A stretch of DNA of 64,000 bases from Cercophora sp. LCS_1 (Eukaryota > Ascomycota > Sordariomycetes > Sordariales > Lasiosphaeriaceae), in NCBI GenBank assembly GCA_036250225.1, contig JAPZLL010000005.1, forward strand, positions 186,001 to 250,000, written 5' to 3'. The position numbers and the translations under genes are program-made. Position 1 is the stretch's first letter. Each line of letters opens with the position of its first letter. Shown here in pieces: positions 9,714 to 21,572 of the stretch. The notes beneath the pieces were generated by a model. It had not been told where the DNA came from, searched no databases, and saw only the letters and a list, made by a program, of their open reading frames with translations.

Positions 9714-12700
9714 ATGGCTTCCAGCGAGAAGAAGACCGAAAAGTCATACCTCGCGTCTGCCGTGGAGTCACTCAACCCCTGGGGCGGAAGCCGCAGCGCC
9801 ACCGCAACACCGACACCAAAGGACTCGCCACAGAATCCACCCCCATCACATCCTGTTGATCATACCGTCAACCCTTTCTACGGACAGAGCTTCAAGAAGT
9901 ACCCTTCCGACTGTCCCCCTTTGAAGGTGCAGTGGTTCCATGCGGTCGATGTGAGTACGCATGCTAGAAGAGGGCTTGACATGTCTGAATTGGGGTGCTG
10001 AAAAGAGTATTAGATCCCGAAACGGAAGCCCAAGCTCCTGACAAGCAATGTCAAGGATGAAGAGACTAAGCCCGCGGTCCAGCCCAAAAAATTTGCAACG
10101 TTCAGCGTCTCCGATTCCCGGGCACTCGAGGCAGCGTACCAAAAGAAGTTGGAGGAGCTGGAGGCAGACAAGGTCCTTGGTAAGGCGATGGGGGGTGTGC
10201 GTGCTGGCTCAAAACGACCAAGAGTTGTTTCCGGTGAGGAGCTGATAAGCAAGTCTTCGAGTTCCTCCAATAGCTCCGACGGAAGCCACAGCCGAGAAGG
10301 CATCAAGGTCCCTGTGAACGAAGACTTTCTGTTCGATGTCGACATCGAAGAGCGTGAGCTCGCCCCGGCTTACTGGGGAGGTCCTATTTATGAGGTTCGT
10401 CGGGGGAGTTGGTTTTACCAAGAAGGTTCTGTTCTTCGACCATGCGAGGAGAACTTAGCGGCGCAGCTGGAAGAAGGCTACCTAAAGGTCAAGCCTTGGA
10501 CCTATCCACCGCGAGCTCGAAGTAACTCAGGGGCTCGCACAGTCACACCAAAATCGTCAGTCGATAACCTGAGAGCCGCCGCCGCTGCGCAAGCAGCTGC
10601 ACAGGGCGAAGGTTCTACCAAGCCGACCACCCCTGTAACACCGCATCAACCACAAACCTACCGCCTCTTTGGTACTTATATGAACAGTGTTGCAACCTAC
10701 CAGGACACTTCTGTTGCTTGGCTCTCATCTGACGGCGTTCTTTCGTGGGTAACGTCAACGGTATACGAGCGGTTTGCCGGTGGTGGTTACATGAGCGGCG
10801 TGAAACTTGTGCGTGGATACACAGAACCCAAAAGGGCCAAGGAAGAAAAGAGACCGTTGACTCCAACCGGTACACAATCAACGCCGGCAGAGCAAGATGA
10901 AAAGCTGCAAAAGGCTCTCAAGCGGCGATCTGCTCCTGCGAGCTCATGGTCTGAAGGGGCCGATGATGTCACTAAACAAATCGAGGAAGAGGTTGAAAGC
11001 GCCCAAAGTCGCCTGACGCGGCAACTCTCAAATCTCATGGAGAGTTCGGAGAATCCAGGGCAAGAGGAGGAAGCCATTCGCCGGCGAGAAGAACAGGAAA
11101 TGCTCGATGATTACAACACAAAACAAGGTGAAAGCCAAGGCCGAGATATTGAACACGTCGTTCTCGTAACTCATGGAATTGGACAACTGCTGAGTCTCAA
11201 GTATGTACTCCCCTTTCACCGAAGCCCACGCCCAATCTACGCAACTGGTAACATCTAACCTCACACAGGATGGAGAGTCTCAACTTTGTGCACGACGTCA
11301 ACACTCTTCGGAAGACTATGAAGGGTGTCTACGCCAGCTCTGCTGATCTTCGTGCGCTTAATCTGGAGGCTGGCGATAGTGGCCCAGGAAACTGTCGTGT
11401 TCAGGTTCTACCAGTTATCTGGCGCCATCTACTGGACTTTCCCAAACGGAAGCCCCGAAATGGAGAGCGAGATCTCACAGATACCTTGAACGGCGAAGAA
11501 GACGAATGTGGGTGTTTTGCCTCATCTGGCAGCTCTATGCTGACCAACATATCGCTAGATCCATCGTTGACCGATATAACCATCGAAGGAATGGCCTTTG
11601 CCCGGTCACTCATCTCCGATCTTGCTCTCGATGTTCTCCTCTATCAAAGCGCATATCGCGCACAGATAGTCGAGATTGTCTTGAAAGAGTCGAACCGCAT
11701 CTTCCGAAAATTTATGGAGCGCAATCCAGAGTTCAAGGGTAAGGTCCATATTATGGGTCACTCCCTCGGCTCTGCAATCATGTTCGACATCCTCTGCCGC
11801 CAGAAGGAGAAGAGGAGCCCGGAGCCTCAGTGGAATCCCCTCCGAATCTGGCCTTCCCAAGACCAGTATGAGCCCAAGGACCCCAAGGCTTTGGAGTTCG
11901 AATTCGAAGTCGAGGACTTCTACTGCCTTGGTTCGCCAGTTGGTCTCTTTCAAATGCTGAAGGGTCGCAGCATTGCTGCGCGAAGCCTCCCTAATGCCAT
12001 ACCGTCTGCAAGCCCTTTCAGCCCCGACGTCGATGACTCCTTCTTCTCCGCCGCCGCGTACTCGAATCCCTACACCGACCAACACCTCTCACCCATTACC
12101 GGTCTTCCTTTTAATGTGTCGTCGCCCAAAGTCGCTCAATTGTACAATATTTTCCACCCCTCTGATCCCATCGCGTACCGTCTGGAGCCTCTTGTCTCCA
12201 CAGCCATGTCAACCCTGAAACCACAAGCTTTGCCATACACGAAGAAGAATATCTTCAGTTCAGTGGCCCCCCAGGGCCTGACAGGAATCGGTGCCAAGGT
12301 GGGGCAGAGTGTGTCCGGTCTTTGGAGCAACTTCAGCGCCGGTATTGCCAGCAGCCTGCTCAACCGCAGTCTCGGCCTCACGCAGGAGGACGTGGCCAAG
12401 ATGAATGCGCAGCAACACGCCGCTAGCCCGGGGGCGGGCACCAACATCTCAGGAGGCGTCATTCCAGATAAAGGCCTCTCAGACGCACTCCGAAGCGAAA
12501 AGGCGGATGAGCGCAAGCGGCAACTGGCGGACGCTGCCAGCGCAGGGCGCACTTCGGCAGACGGATACGAGGCGACGCTGATCGACGATGACCTAGAAAC
12601 CCTCTTCAGCAAGTTCCAGAAGAACAGAATCGCCATTGCGAAGGAGAAAGGGGCGACCAAGGATACCGCCATCAACATTGACGCGCTAGATGACGAGGAA

Positions 12701-12960
12701 AAGAAGGCGCAGAACGCGAAGAGGGAGGAGACGAAGGTTCGAATGTTGAATCGGAACGGCAGAATCGACTATTGCATTCAGGAGTACGTGTTGCGCCATC
12801 AATGTATGTGTCGGCGATGCTAACTGCATTTAGGAGTGTGTTGGATTACAACCCTATCAACATTCTAGCATCGCACATGTGTTATTGGGCCGACGAGGAT
12901 GTCAGCCACTTCATTTTGTCACAAATGTTGGCGAACAAGCTGCGCACACCGAGGCCATAG
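9714..12960 (+). CDS. DDHD-domain phospholipase A1 (PA-PLA1 family)
   Basis: Four exons (9714-9950, 10014-11200, 11269-12783, 12834-12960) give 1021 residues in continuous frame. The family hydrolyses phosphatidic acid or related phospholipids at membranes of the secretory pathway or mitochondria. The lipase motif GHSLG places the nucleophile at about Ser640, and THGIGQ upstream marks the start of the alpha/beta core. The DDHD domain is visible in two pieces: YNIFHPSDPIAYRLEPLV, and the C-terminal segment from GRIDYCIQE to HFILSQML, whose reading needs the last 50-nt intron. The N-terminal third carries a WWE-like region and low-complexity stretches. A charged linker rich in Glu and Lys precedes the final DDHD piece. 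The family call is firm; substrate and location are from family knowledge. Confidence 0.92.
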
Positions 12961-13175
12961 AAGCGCGCATCTAATTGCAGTACCAAGCTATACAACGGAT
13001 CACTCAAAAAAGACAGACAAGAAGGTTTCTCTAGAGGTTTACAAATAAAAGATGCGAGAGGAAGTGTTTTCAGCCCATACGCACTAAATGTGAGCCGCTT
13101 CTTCACTGTTGGTTGACCACGAGATCAACTCGTCCAACCATCAGATAGTGGTTCCTCTACTTGACGCCAACCCAT

Positions 13176-13949
13176 CTACATGAACAAGCCACCGTCAACA
13201 TACAAACTCCAAGGTGGCCCCATCTGTACCAGGAGATCCGCCGGACTCCTCCCCGCCTCGTCGACGAGGAATCTCGCATCCTCCCCTCTCGGCACATCTC
13301 TCCTCGGCAACCCAAGCGCATCAGCTGTGCGCATCACCTCTGCCGGGAAGAAATCTGTCTTCAGGCCGCTTCCCAGCCACAATAACAGCCAAAAGACCTC
13401 CTCCTGTTTTTCTTCAATGGCCACATGCAAAACGGTACGCCCGCCGTTCAACGGATCCGTCCACCTCAGCAGCCGCGAGGTATTGCCCGCAAAGTCCTCC
13501 TCCTCCTCGACATCAGTCAGCAGCTCCATGATCCCAACCCCATCACCCGCGGCAGCCATGGTGTGCATAGCGCGCGCGGGACGTGCCTCGGGATTAGCAG
13601 TGAGATAGGCCTCCTCTGTCAGAGCGGGCATGATGTCGAGATCCTCCTCGGTGCCCCCTTCGTTGGTGTACGTCGCCAAGATGGGTGTTGCCTGGGCGGC
13701 GGAGAGGAAGGCGTTTGTGACAGAGGGACCAGGGGCGTTGGAGGGGAGATAGGCGCTGCACGAGGGGCATGAGAGAGATATGGCAATGGTGGAGGCCTTG
13801 TCAAAGATACATTGCCAGTGGTGGTGGCAACCACAGGGGAGAGCGAGGTCGTCCGGGACGGTTTGGGGCTGGGATGACTGGCCCTCGTCGTCTGAATCGG
13901 GCTCAAGGATGAGCGTGAGGGGCTCTTGACAGGTTCGGCAAGCGGCCAT
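13176..13949 (-). CDS. RING-like zinc finger plus ankyrin protein
   Basis: A single 257-residue exon. The N-terminus has a RING-type ligand pattern: Cys4, Cys7, Cys39, Cys41 with a His cluster at 42-44, Cys47, Cys61 and Cys64. The second half (about 125-215) reads like one or two degenerate ankyrin repeats (ARAMHTMAAAGD, GGRTVLHVAIEE, AGRSPADLL). The combination suggests a small E3 ubiquitin-ligase-like protein, but no substrate can be inferred. The start is the first Met before CxxC. Upstream there is probably a 47-nt intron in the 5' UTR. The gene is divergent from fimbrin. I do not recognise a named orthologue. Confidence 0.75.
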   Translation of the reverse strand: MAACRTCQEPLTLILEPDSDDEGQSSQPQTVPDDLALPCGCHHHWQCIFDKASTIAISLSCPSCSAYLPSNAPGPSVTNAFLSAAQATPILATYTNEGGTEEDLDIMPALTEEAYLTANPEARPARAMHTMAAAGDGVGIMELLTDVEEEEDFAGNTSRLLRWTDPLNGGRTVLHVAIEEKQEEVFWLLLWLGSGLKTDFFPAEVMRTADALGLPRRDVPRGEDARFLVDEAGRSPADLLVQMGPPWSLYVDGGLFM

Positions 13950-14693
13950 TGGGTGAGTTGGGCTGGGTTTGGGAACCTAGGGGGTGGTCAGTAGAGGTAT
14001 TCGGTCAAATAAGGGATGCTTACCTGGTTTTTTTTTTTTTTTCGGGAATGGCAGATTTAGGTAAAACTCCCTCAACTGAGATGAGGCAGAGAAATTATCT
14101 TCCGAGATATCTTGAACTCGGTGTGAGGTGCGAGTGCGGCGAGTGTGGCATGAGAAAATGAGTGAGAGGGTAAACATAAAAACTTTTACTTTAACTGTTA
14201 GCGAGGTACGCGTTCCCAGCAAGCGCCTCAGCCGCGAATAGAGTGTCGCATTAACGCCGGCCTTGTGCGAAACCAAGAGGGAGCCAGGCCGGTTGTGGAT
14301 TCCTCAAGAATTTCGGCTGCCTGAAAGCGCGATTGGGCCGTTACGCAAGCCGGCCCCCCTACGGCCAGGGGCGATTACATCAGTCCGCTTGCTAGCGACC
14401 AGGGTATTGGGTACCTCCCCGCCCCCGCCGAACAAGAAGTTACGTCTGCTGCTGTCGAACAGCTTCCATCCCGGGATCCAAAGCTCGCACGATTACGACT
14501 CCCGTCGCCCGCGCCTCCTTTTTCCGCGAACAAGCCTCGCATTAATCGTTTCGCGGGAGCCTGGGCTGTTCTTTGTTACAATCAAATCACCCCACGGCCT
14601 TGCTTTTATAGCTTTCCAACATCCCCACTTGGGTTCGCGAGCAGTTTCCTCCCCTGAGTCTGTAATCGACGGTTCCGAATACCCCGCGCCAGC
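13950..14693. promoter_or_regulatory. Shared divergent promoter, RING-ankyrin and fimbrin
   Basis: 744 nt lie between divergent starts. It contains the 5' UTR intron noted separately and a 15-nt T-run at 14028-14042. No further gene was seen. Confidence 0.55.
13977..14023 (-). other. Likely 5' UTR intron of the RING-ankyrin gene
   Basis: On the minus strand, GTAAGC at 14023 and a CTAG acceptor at 13977 bound 47 nt. A TACTGAC branch-like site lies 10-15 nt before the acceptor. It sits 28 nt upstream of the ATG, and there is no coding sequence before it. Confidence 0.5.
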
Positions 14694-16872
14694 ATGAACG
14701 TCCTCAAACTGCAGAGGTACGCAACTCGCAATCACTCTCGGCGCTCTTTCGCAGGCTCGATTAACATGGCATTAGGAAATTTCCTCAGTTCCAGCAAGGC
14801 GACATCTTTAGCTTGACCGACGCCTTTCGCAAGCTCGACGTCGACGATAAGGGGTATATTGACGAGGCCACGGCGATCAAGGCCACACAAGCGAGCGAGC
14901 GCCAACCCTACGATGTCGTTCGCCAGGCATTGAAAGAAGTCGAGCTGGACTCCTCAAGGCGTGTTGAACTTGAAGACTATGTCGGGGTAGGTTCCACTTG
15001 TCGGCGCGTTGCGATTCGGCCTCGTCCTGGCCGCGACAGCCTTTCGGAGATCTCGGTCGTTGACTCCACACGGTAACTAACGTTGTCTCTTCCAGTTGAT
15101 CGCAAAGCTTCGTGATAATTCCGCCCCCGTCCAAAGGCGTGCTCCCGGTGTCAGCGCTGCGGCTGCCGCCCCGTCTTCGCCGAGCGCCGTCATCTCCCAA
15201 CGAACGGGCGGCCATGTGTCCAAAGGCAGCGTTGGAAAGATTCACGTCCAGGGCTCGAATGCTAACATCACTCACACCATCAACGAGGATGAACGCACCG
15301 AATTCACTCGTCATATCAATGCCGTTCTCGCTGGCGACCGTGATATCGGCGCCCGTTTGCCTTTCCCGACTGACACGTTCGAGATGTTTGACGAGTGCAA
15401 AGATGGTCTTGTCCTTGCCAAGCTTATCAATGACAGCGTGCCCGACACCATTGACGAGCGTGTCTTGAACTTGCCTGGCAAGAAGACGAAGAACCTTAAT
15501 GCATTCCAGATGACGGAGAACAACAACATTGTTATCGAATCGGCAAAGGGTATAGGCTGCTCGGTCGTGAACATTGGCAGCGGGGATATTATCGAGGTTC
15601 GCGAGCATCTTATTTTGGGCTTGATCTGGCAGATCATCCGCCGCGGTCTCTTGAGCAAGATCGACATTAAACTCCACCCCGAACTATACCGCCTTCTCGA
15701 AGAGGATGAGACCCTCGAGCAGTTCCTCAGACTTCCCCCAGAGCAGATTCTTCTTAGGTGGTTCAACTACCATCTGAAGGCGGCGAATTGGCCTCGGAGA
15801 GTGCAGAACTTTTCGAGTGATGTCAAGGATGGCGAGAACTATACCGTATTGCTGGCTCAGATTGGATCCGAGTACGGCTGCACTCGGGCACCATTGCAGA
15901 CGCGTGATCTTCACCAACGAGCAGAGGAAGTTCTCCAGAATGCCGACAGGCTGGGGTGCCGGAAGTTCCTGTCGCCGAGCTCACTTGTCGCTGGTAACCC
16001 CAAGCTCAACCTTGCCTTTGTGGCTAACTTGTTCAATACCCATCCTGCGCTCGACCCTATCACCGAGGAAGAGAAGCTTGAAGTTGAGGACTTCGACGCC
16101 GAAGGAGAGCGCGAAGCCCGTGTTTTCACGTTGTGGCTCAACAGCTTGGACGTTCAGCCTGCGGTTCAATCCTTCTTCGATGATCTTCGGGATGGCACTA
16201 TTCTCTTGCAGGCATATGACAAGGTCATCAAGGGCTCAGTCAACTGGCGACACGTCAACAAGCCTCCTGCACATGGAGGTGAGATGTCGCGGTTCAAGGC
16301 CGTTGAGAACACCAACTACGCCATTGAGCTCGGCAAGCAAAATGGCTTCTCGCTTGTCGGTATCCAGGGCGCTGATATCACAGACGGCCAGCGCACTCTT
16401 ACCCTCGGTCTGGTGTGGCAACTCATGCGCAAGGACATCACTCTTACGCTCAAGGGATTGGCCCAGCGCCTTGGAAAGCGAGAAATCACAGATTCCGAGA
16501 TGGTCAGATGGGCAAACGATATGAGCCGCAAGGGTGGGCGAAACTCGGCCATTCGCTCGTTCAAGGACCCAGCCATTGGGACGGGTATTTTCTTGTTGGA
16601 TGTGCTCAATGGCATGAAGAGCAGCTATGTCGACTACGATCTGGTCACAGCCGGCCGGAACGACGAGGAGGCATACTTGAATGCCAAGCTGAGCATCAGT
16701 ATTGCGAGAAAGATGGGAGCGACGATTTGGCTGGTCCCCGAGGATATTTGCCAGGTCCGCAGCAGACTGGTCACTACGTTCATTGGTGAGTACTGGCGCA
16801 TATTTCTTGCTGGGTTTGGACGCTAACGAGCTCATAGGTTCTCTGATGGCAACGCACGAGAAGATGCAGTAG
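14694..16872 (+). CDS. SAC6: Fimbrin (plastin), actin-bundling protein
   Basis: Four exons (14694-14716, 14776-14986, 15096-16785, 16838-16872) give 652 residues, the normal size for fimbrin. The protein crosslinks actin filaments in patches and cables, including at endocytic sites behind hyphal tips. The N-terminus MNVLKLQRKFPQ is typical and leads into an EF-hand-like region (about 14-78). Four calponin-homology domains in two tandem actin-binding cassettes start near residue 141; conserved cores include DGLVLAKLIN, EHLILGLIWQIIRR, DGTILLQAYDKV and LTLGLVWQLMRKD. The 23-nt first exon and the 35-nt last exon encoding SLMATHEKMQ are needed for complete ends and match the frame exactly. Very high confidence. 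Confidence 0.96.
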
Positions 16873-17742
16873 ACGGGTTCCTTTTCCGCTGGAACGGCTT
16901 CACGGTAACTTGGGACGCACGGAATAGGGGTAGGCAGGTTTCCGGAAAAGTCGATGCGAAATGGTCTTTTGGTTGCTTTACAAAGCTGCGCTTGCATGAT
17001 TGTTCGAGTAGTCTCATTTTTGCAGAAGTAGTCGGTCGAGAGATCATCTCGAATTCCAAGATTTCCAATTGCAGGGTCGGTTCTGATGGTTCGCCAAGTC
17101 ACATCGTGTCTGATATTGTGAGACTGACAGATTTACATAATAATCACGGCGGCTCGTCATGCACCTCTATGGTCCTGCTAACTGACAAGGGTTGGAGTGA
17201 ACTTGTCAACCGGCACCCGTGTCGTTGCCACTTTTCTCTCCGCAGCTTCGAAGTTCGGAGAATTCGGACGGTTCCAATGACGGAGCCCCAAACGCCATTT
17301 CTCCACAGGGATCCTCGGCACCCGTCTTGCATCCCGTCGGAACCATCGGGCCACTGCTTACTAGAGCGGTCTTCGTGGCTTACCTCGTTGGTTTGGCCTC
17401 GATGGGGAGGTTCAGTCATAGAAGTCCTCTCCATGCTTTCCGATTCGCTTCTTGATCCGTATGTTGGTTGGATGCACCCGCCATGTGTGTTGGCAAGCAG
17501 CCATACTCACCGTCGATTCCGATATCCCCCCATATTATATACCTATTCCATCACCTACAAGCAAACGTCCTGTACCACCTACCGTGATGCTGTCCACGAG
17601 CACTTCGTTGACCCTTGAAAACGCTGTGACACCTTGACAACTTAATTAGTTGCCACGTGGGAGTCTCGCCACTAAACAGCAGCGTATTCACCCTTCATCA
17701 GCAACAGCCCTCATCTGTTCTGCTTCGCCCCCTATCGTCCTC
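16873..17742. other. Intergenic between fimbrin and sterol acyltransferase
   Basis: 870 nt holding the fimbrin 3' UTR and the acyltransferase promoter. Short frames here lack any domain. A TATATA-like stretch (tattatatacc) near 17534-17544 is about 200 nt upstream of the next ATG. Confidence 0.5.
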
Positions 17743-19757
17743 ATGGAATCCCCAACAACAACCCCAGCAATTCTTCTCTTCCCTCCCGGGGAACAGACTC
17801 CTACCACCACCCGCTCCGGCTCAACCTCACCATCCTCAGATACAGATACAGACGGTTCCGAGTCCCCCTCACCCGTCCTCGTACATCTCCAACCAATCCA
17901 CACAACCCGGGATGAACCCCCCATCTCCCCAACCGCCACAACCACAACCTCAGCTGACATGCGCCGCCGCGCCCTCCCCATCCTCAAAACAACACTCCCC
18001 AAACAAACCCGCGTCGTGATCGCCACGCCCAACGACATCGCCATCCGTGACGCCGTCCGCCACGCTGCACACGTAGACTTGGATAGCGGCCGTCGTGGCT
18101 CGAGAAACAAGTTCTCGGACCTGGTGTTCACGAGGACGTTTTCGGCATTTGATCGACAGAATGAAGACGCGGCAAATAGCCCGTTCCACGGGTTTTTTAC
18201 GCTGTTTTGGATGGCGGTTTTCCTGTTTGTTGTAAAGGTTGGAGCCGAGAACTGGAGGGCGTACGGAAACGTGCTGGGGACGAATGAGATTGCCAGTGAC
18301 ATGTTTGGGCGGGATGTAGTGGTGCTTTTGGTTGCGGATGCGGTTATGTGTGCGGCTACGGGGGTGAGCTGGGTTTTGCACCGGGCTGTGAGAAGGGGAT
18401 GGGTTGACTGGGATGGGACGGGATGGGTTTTGCAGAATGTGAGTGAGCGCCTCTGAAGGGTAACTAGAGAGAAGGATGCTGATTTATGCGTGGGGATAGG
18501 TTTGGCAGGTGGTGTTTATTGGCGCCGTGATTGAGCTGACGTTGTTGAGAGACTGGCCGTGGACGCATACTGTTTTTTTTGTGATGCACAGCATTGTCAT
18601 GCTCATGAAGCAACACTCATATGCGTTTTATAATGGGTACCTGTCGTCGATTTACAAGAGAAGGGCGCATCTGTTGGCCAAGTTGGAGGAGTTGCAGGGT
18701 GTGTCGCCTGCTCGGACGCCTTCGCAGACGGCGCCACCGGTTTCGGCCATCTCGACTTCGCATTTGGTGACTCGGCCTTCGGCGCATGGGTTCAAGGAGA
18801 GGCGGAGGTCTATGCAATGTGCGGTTGGGGATATTGACAAGATTTCCGCGGCTATCGCTTCTGGGGAGCCGTTGGATGAAGAGCAGATACGCGTGTTTGA
18901 GCGCATCCTGAAGTGGGAAGTTGACGCCATCACGGACGAGCTCAGGGGTAAGGCGACGTCGGCTGAAAGGGCGTATCCGAACAACGTCACGCTGCCGAAC
19001 CACTATGAGTTTATAGTTCTCCCGACGCTGGTGTACGAGGTCGAATATCCCCGGTCCGACTCGATCAACTTTTATTACGCCGCCGAAAAGTTCACAGCGT
19101 GCTTCGGCATCCTTTTTGTCATGATCATGGTGTCTCAGCACTTCATCTACCCTGTTGTGGTTGACAGCCTGCGCCTCAAGGAAGAGGGTATGCCACTTGG
19201 AGATCGGTTCGCCTACTTCCCGTGGATGCTTTTGAAGTTGATCTTCCCGTTCATGATGGAGTACCTGTTGACGTGGTATTTGATTTGGGAGGCTATCCTC
19301 AACTTTGTTGCCGAAGTCACCTATTTCGCAGACCGCAGCTTCTACGCTGACTGGTGGAACTGCGTGTCGTGGGACCAGTTTGCGCGAGACTGGAATCGAC
19401 CGGTGCACAACTTCTTGTTGCGACACGTCTATCACAGCTCCATCTCGGCCATGAAGGTCGATAAGCACACCGCTACTCTGATCACCTTCTTCCTGTCAGC
19501 CTGCTTCCATGAGCTGGTCATGTGGTGCATATTCAAGAAGCTAAGAGGCTATCTGCTGTTTCTGCAGATGTGCCAGCTGCCTGTGAGTTATTGTTGACGG
19601 GTCCAGTAGCTGTGGAGTTTGCTAACGTCTTCCAAAGCTGGTGAGACTCAGCAGAACGACATATCTCCGCGACAAGGCGACATTGGGGAACATGTTCTTT
19701 TGGTTCGGTATGTTTACCGGGCCAAGCCTTCTGTGTAGTTTATATTTGATCTTGTAA
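17743..19757 (+). CDS. ARE2: Sterol O-acyltransferase (ACAT/ARE type, MBOAT)
   Basis: Three exons (17743-18438, 18500-19582, 19638-19757) give 631-632 residues. The enzyme esterifies sterols with fatty acyl-CoA in the ER for storage in lipid droplets. The family motif FYADWWN is near residue 513 and the MBOAT catalytic His near 568 (ACFHELVMW). MKQHSYAFYNGYL is characteristic of the ARE branch rather than DGAT1. Several membrane helices are visible, and the C-terminus GPSLLCSLYLIL is typical. The N-terminal 70 residues are Ser/Thr/Pro-rich and poorly conserved. The start is the first ATG; the frame is open further upstream but has no ATG. ARE1 versus ARE2 cannot be told apart from the sequence alone. 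Confidence 0.9.
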
Positions 19758-20346
19758 GGACAGTGGCGAGGGCAGTTCGTCAAGTCGGTATGGACTCGGC
19801 GTATTGACGGCAGAAGGGACGTCAACCTAGGTGAGCCAGTCCTGGGTATACTTTGGATGACACCTTGCGTGTCTTCATATAATTGGGATAAAACATTGAA
19901 AATATCTCTTTACATTGTTTTCCGTGACGTGAGATGTGTGCACTGGAGTTGTGCCGACCGAGGTGAAAGAAGCTTGGCTGACACATCGTGGAGCCCCTCC
20001 ACGAACTCCCTCAGACCAATAATCTCGCGCCAAAAGAGTGGGTCGGCGTGGCTTGAACCCGTGCCAGAGACTCTTTTCTCTCCAGCAGAGCAACTTCGTC
20101 TTTCTCATCCTGTCGCCAACCACCCATCTCCACCCTCCTCGGAACCTTGTGTTTCTCCTGGTCGGAGTGCTCTTTCCCCTCGTTCTTTTACTTCCAGCAG
20201 TGCAAACATAAAGTGCGCCGCCCTGCGCATTTGAGTTTCAGCAGTTTCTGGTTCGCCACCTTCGCGTTCGGCAGACCACCATCTTCAGAAATATTTGCTT
20301 CGATCGCGCGTTTGAGCATTTACCCAGCAACATCCTCAACACCAAG
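19758..20346. other. Intergenic, promoter and leader of the SR-protein gene
   Basis: 589 nt. It holds pyrimidine-rich sequence near the SR-gene start and a tRNA-size hairpin (20041-20121) that I rejected as a tRNA. Nothing else was recognised. Confidence 0.5.
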
Positions 20347-21572
20347 ATGTCTCGCGGCGGCACAACACTCTACGTGACCGGCTTCAGTCACGGCACTCGC
20401 GCGCGCGACCTCGCGTACGAATTCGAGCGGTACGTTTGACACCACGGCGATGACTCGACGTCGCCCTCGGGTCCGGTCCTCGATCCTCCCTCTCCTCGTC
20501 CTTCCTCTCCCTTCGTGCCTCCTCCCCCGTCGCCGAGCGTCCCGCCTCGCTCAGCCTCTCTTCCCCAACTGCCTCGCACGGCGTCGCGCCCTTCGCCCAT
20601 GCCACTGCGCACCCCATGATCCTCTCGAAACTTCGCGATCGCGCCCTCGCCCATTGCCTTCGATCGAGCGGTCGGCATTGCTATCTTTCCCCTCTCGTTA
20701 TCACGGGCGAGTCGCCTGCCAGTCGTGGCAGCCATTTTCGAGCGAGATCGTGCGCTAGCGAAGAGACGCCTTGTTGTGTATGCGTCTCTTGTGTTCTTCA
20801 TTGCTGACAACTCTCCTCTAGCTATGGCCGGCTGGTTCGCTGCGACATCCCTGCCCCTCGTAGCGCTAGCAGCAGACTGTAAGTTTGTCAACCCTGTCAA
20901 ATTGCTGTTCGTGTGCTTATACTGTTGCCTAGGTTTGCCTTCGTCGAGTACGAGGATCGCCGTGACGCCGATGATGCCTACCACGATATGCATAACAAGC
21001 GCATTGGTCGTGATGACATCCTGAAGATCGAGGTAAGGCCTTCTAAACATACCCTTGATTCTACCATGTTTCAATGCTGATGATAACAAGTGGGCTCGCA
21101 CTCCTCCTTCTGCCTCGTGGCGCTTCGATCGCAGCGATCGTGACAGGGGTGATCGCGGCGAGCGTGGTGGCCGTCGCTCCCCTCGTCGTCGCTCCCCCAG
21201 CCCGCGTCGCAGCACCAGGGACTACTCGCCCAGAAAGGATGATCGCCGTGATCGGGACCGTGGCGACCGCGACTATGACCGTGACCGGCGTGACACCCGT
21301 GATCGTTCGCGTAGTCCTGATCGGTATGACAGCTTCCCTAGACAGAGCAAGTGCAACATCGCTAACCAACTGTCTAGTGATCGTGATCGCGATGGCAAGG
21401 ACGATCGCGACAGGGATGACCGGGACCGCCGTGAGAACGGTACTAACGGGGATGATAGGAAGGGTATGCTCAACTACTAGCACCATCACAGCTGGGAACT
21501 GGCGGCTGACATTCTGAAGCTCTCGATAGTCCCGACCGACCTGCGCATGACGATCTCGACGTTGCCGAGTAG
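20347..21572 (+). CDS. SR-type pre-mRNA splicing factor (RRM plus RS domain)
   Basis: Six exons (20347-20429, 20822-20878, 20933-21032, 21091-21323, 21378-21463, 21520-21572) give 203 residues. One RRM occupies about residues 5-80: TTLYVTGFSHGTRARDLAYEFER is RNP2 and helix 1, and LFAFVEYEDRRDADDAYHDM is RNP1. The rest is an RS/RD-rich tail with SPRRRSPSPRRS and repeated DRDRD, as in nuclear SR splicing factors that bind exonic enhancers. The C-terminus reads SPDRPAHDDLDVAE if the last acceptor is the AG at 21518-21519; an alternative AG at 21529 would change the frame and the tail. The first intron is 392 nt, far longer than its neighbours. The fourth intron is 54 nt without an in-frame stop, so it could be retained. 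Confidence 0.87.

Noticed and set aside
20041..20121. Minus-strand tRNA-size hairpin with an 8-bp closing stem and a GGGTTCAAGCC B-box-like string
   Set aside because: The A-box position does not match the consensus, the T-stem has mismatches and no anticodon arm is clear, so it is not called a tRNA.
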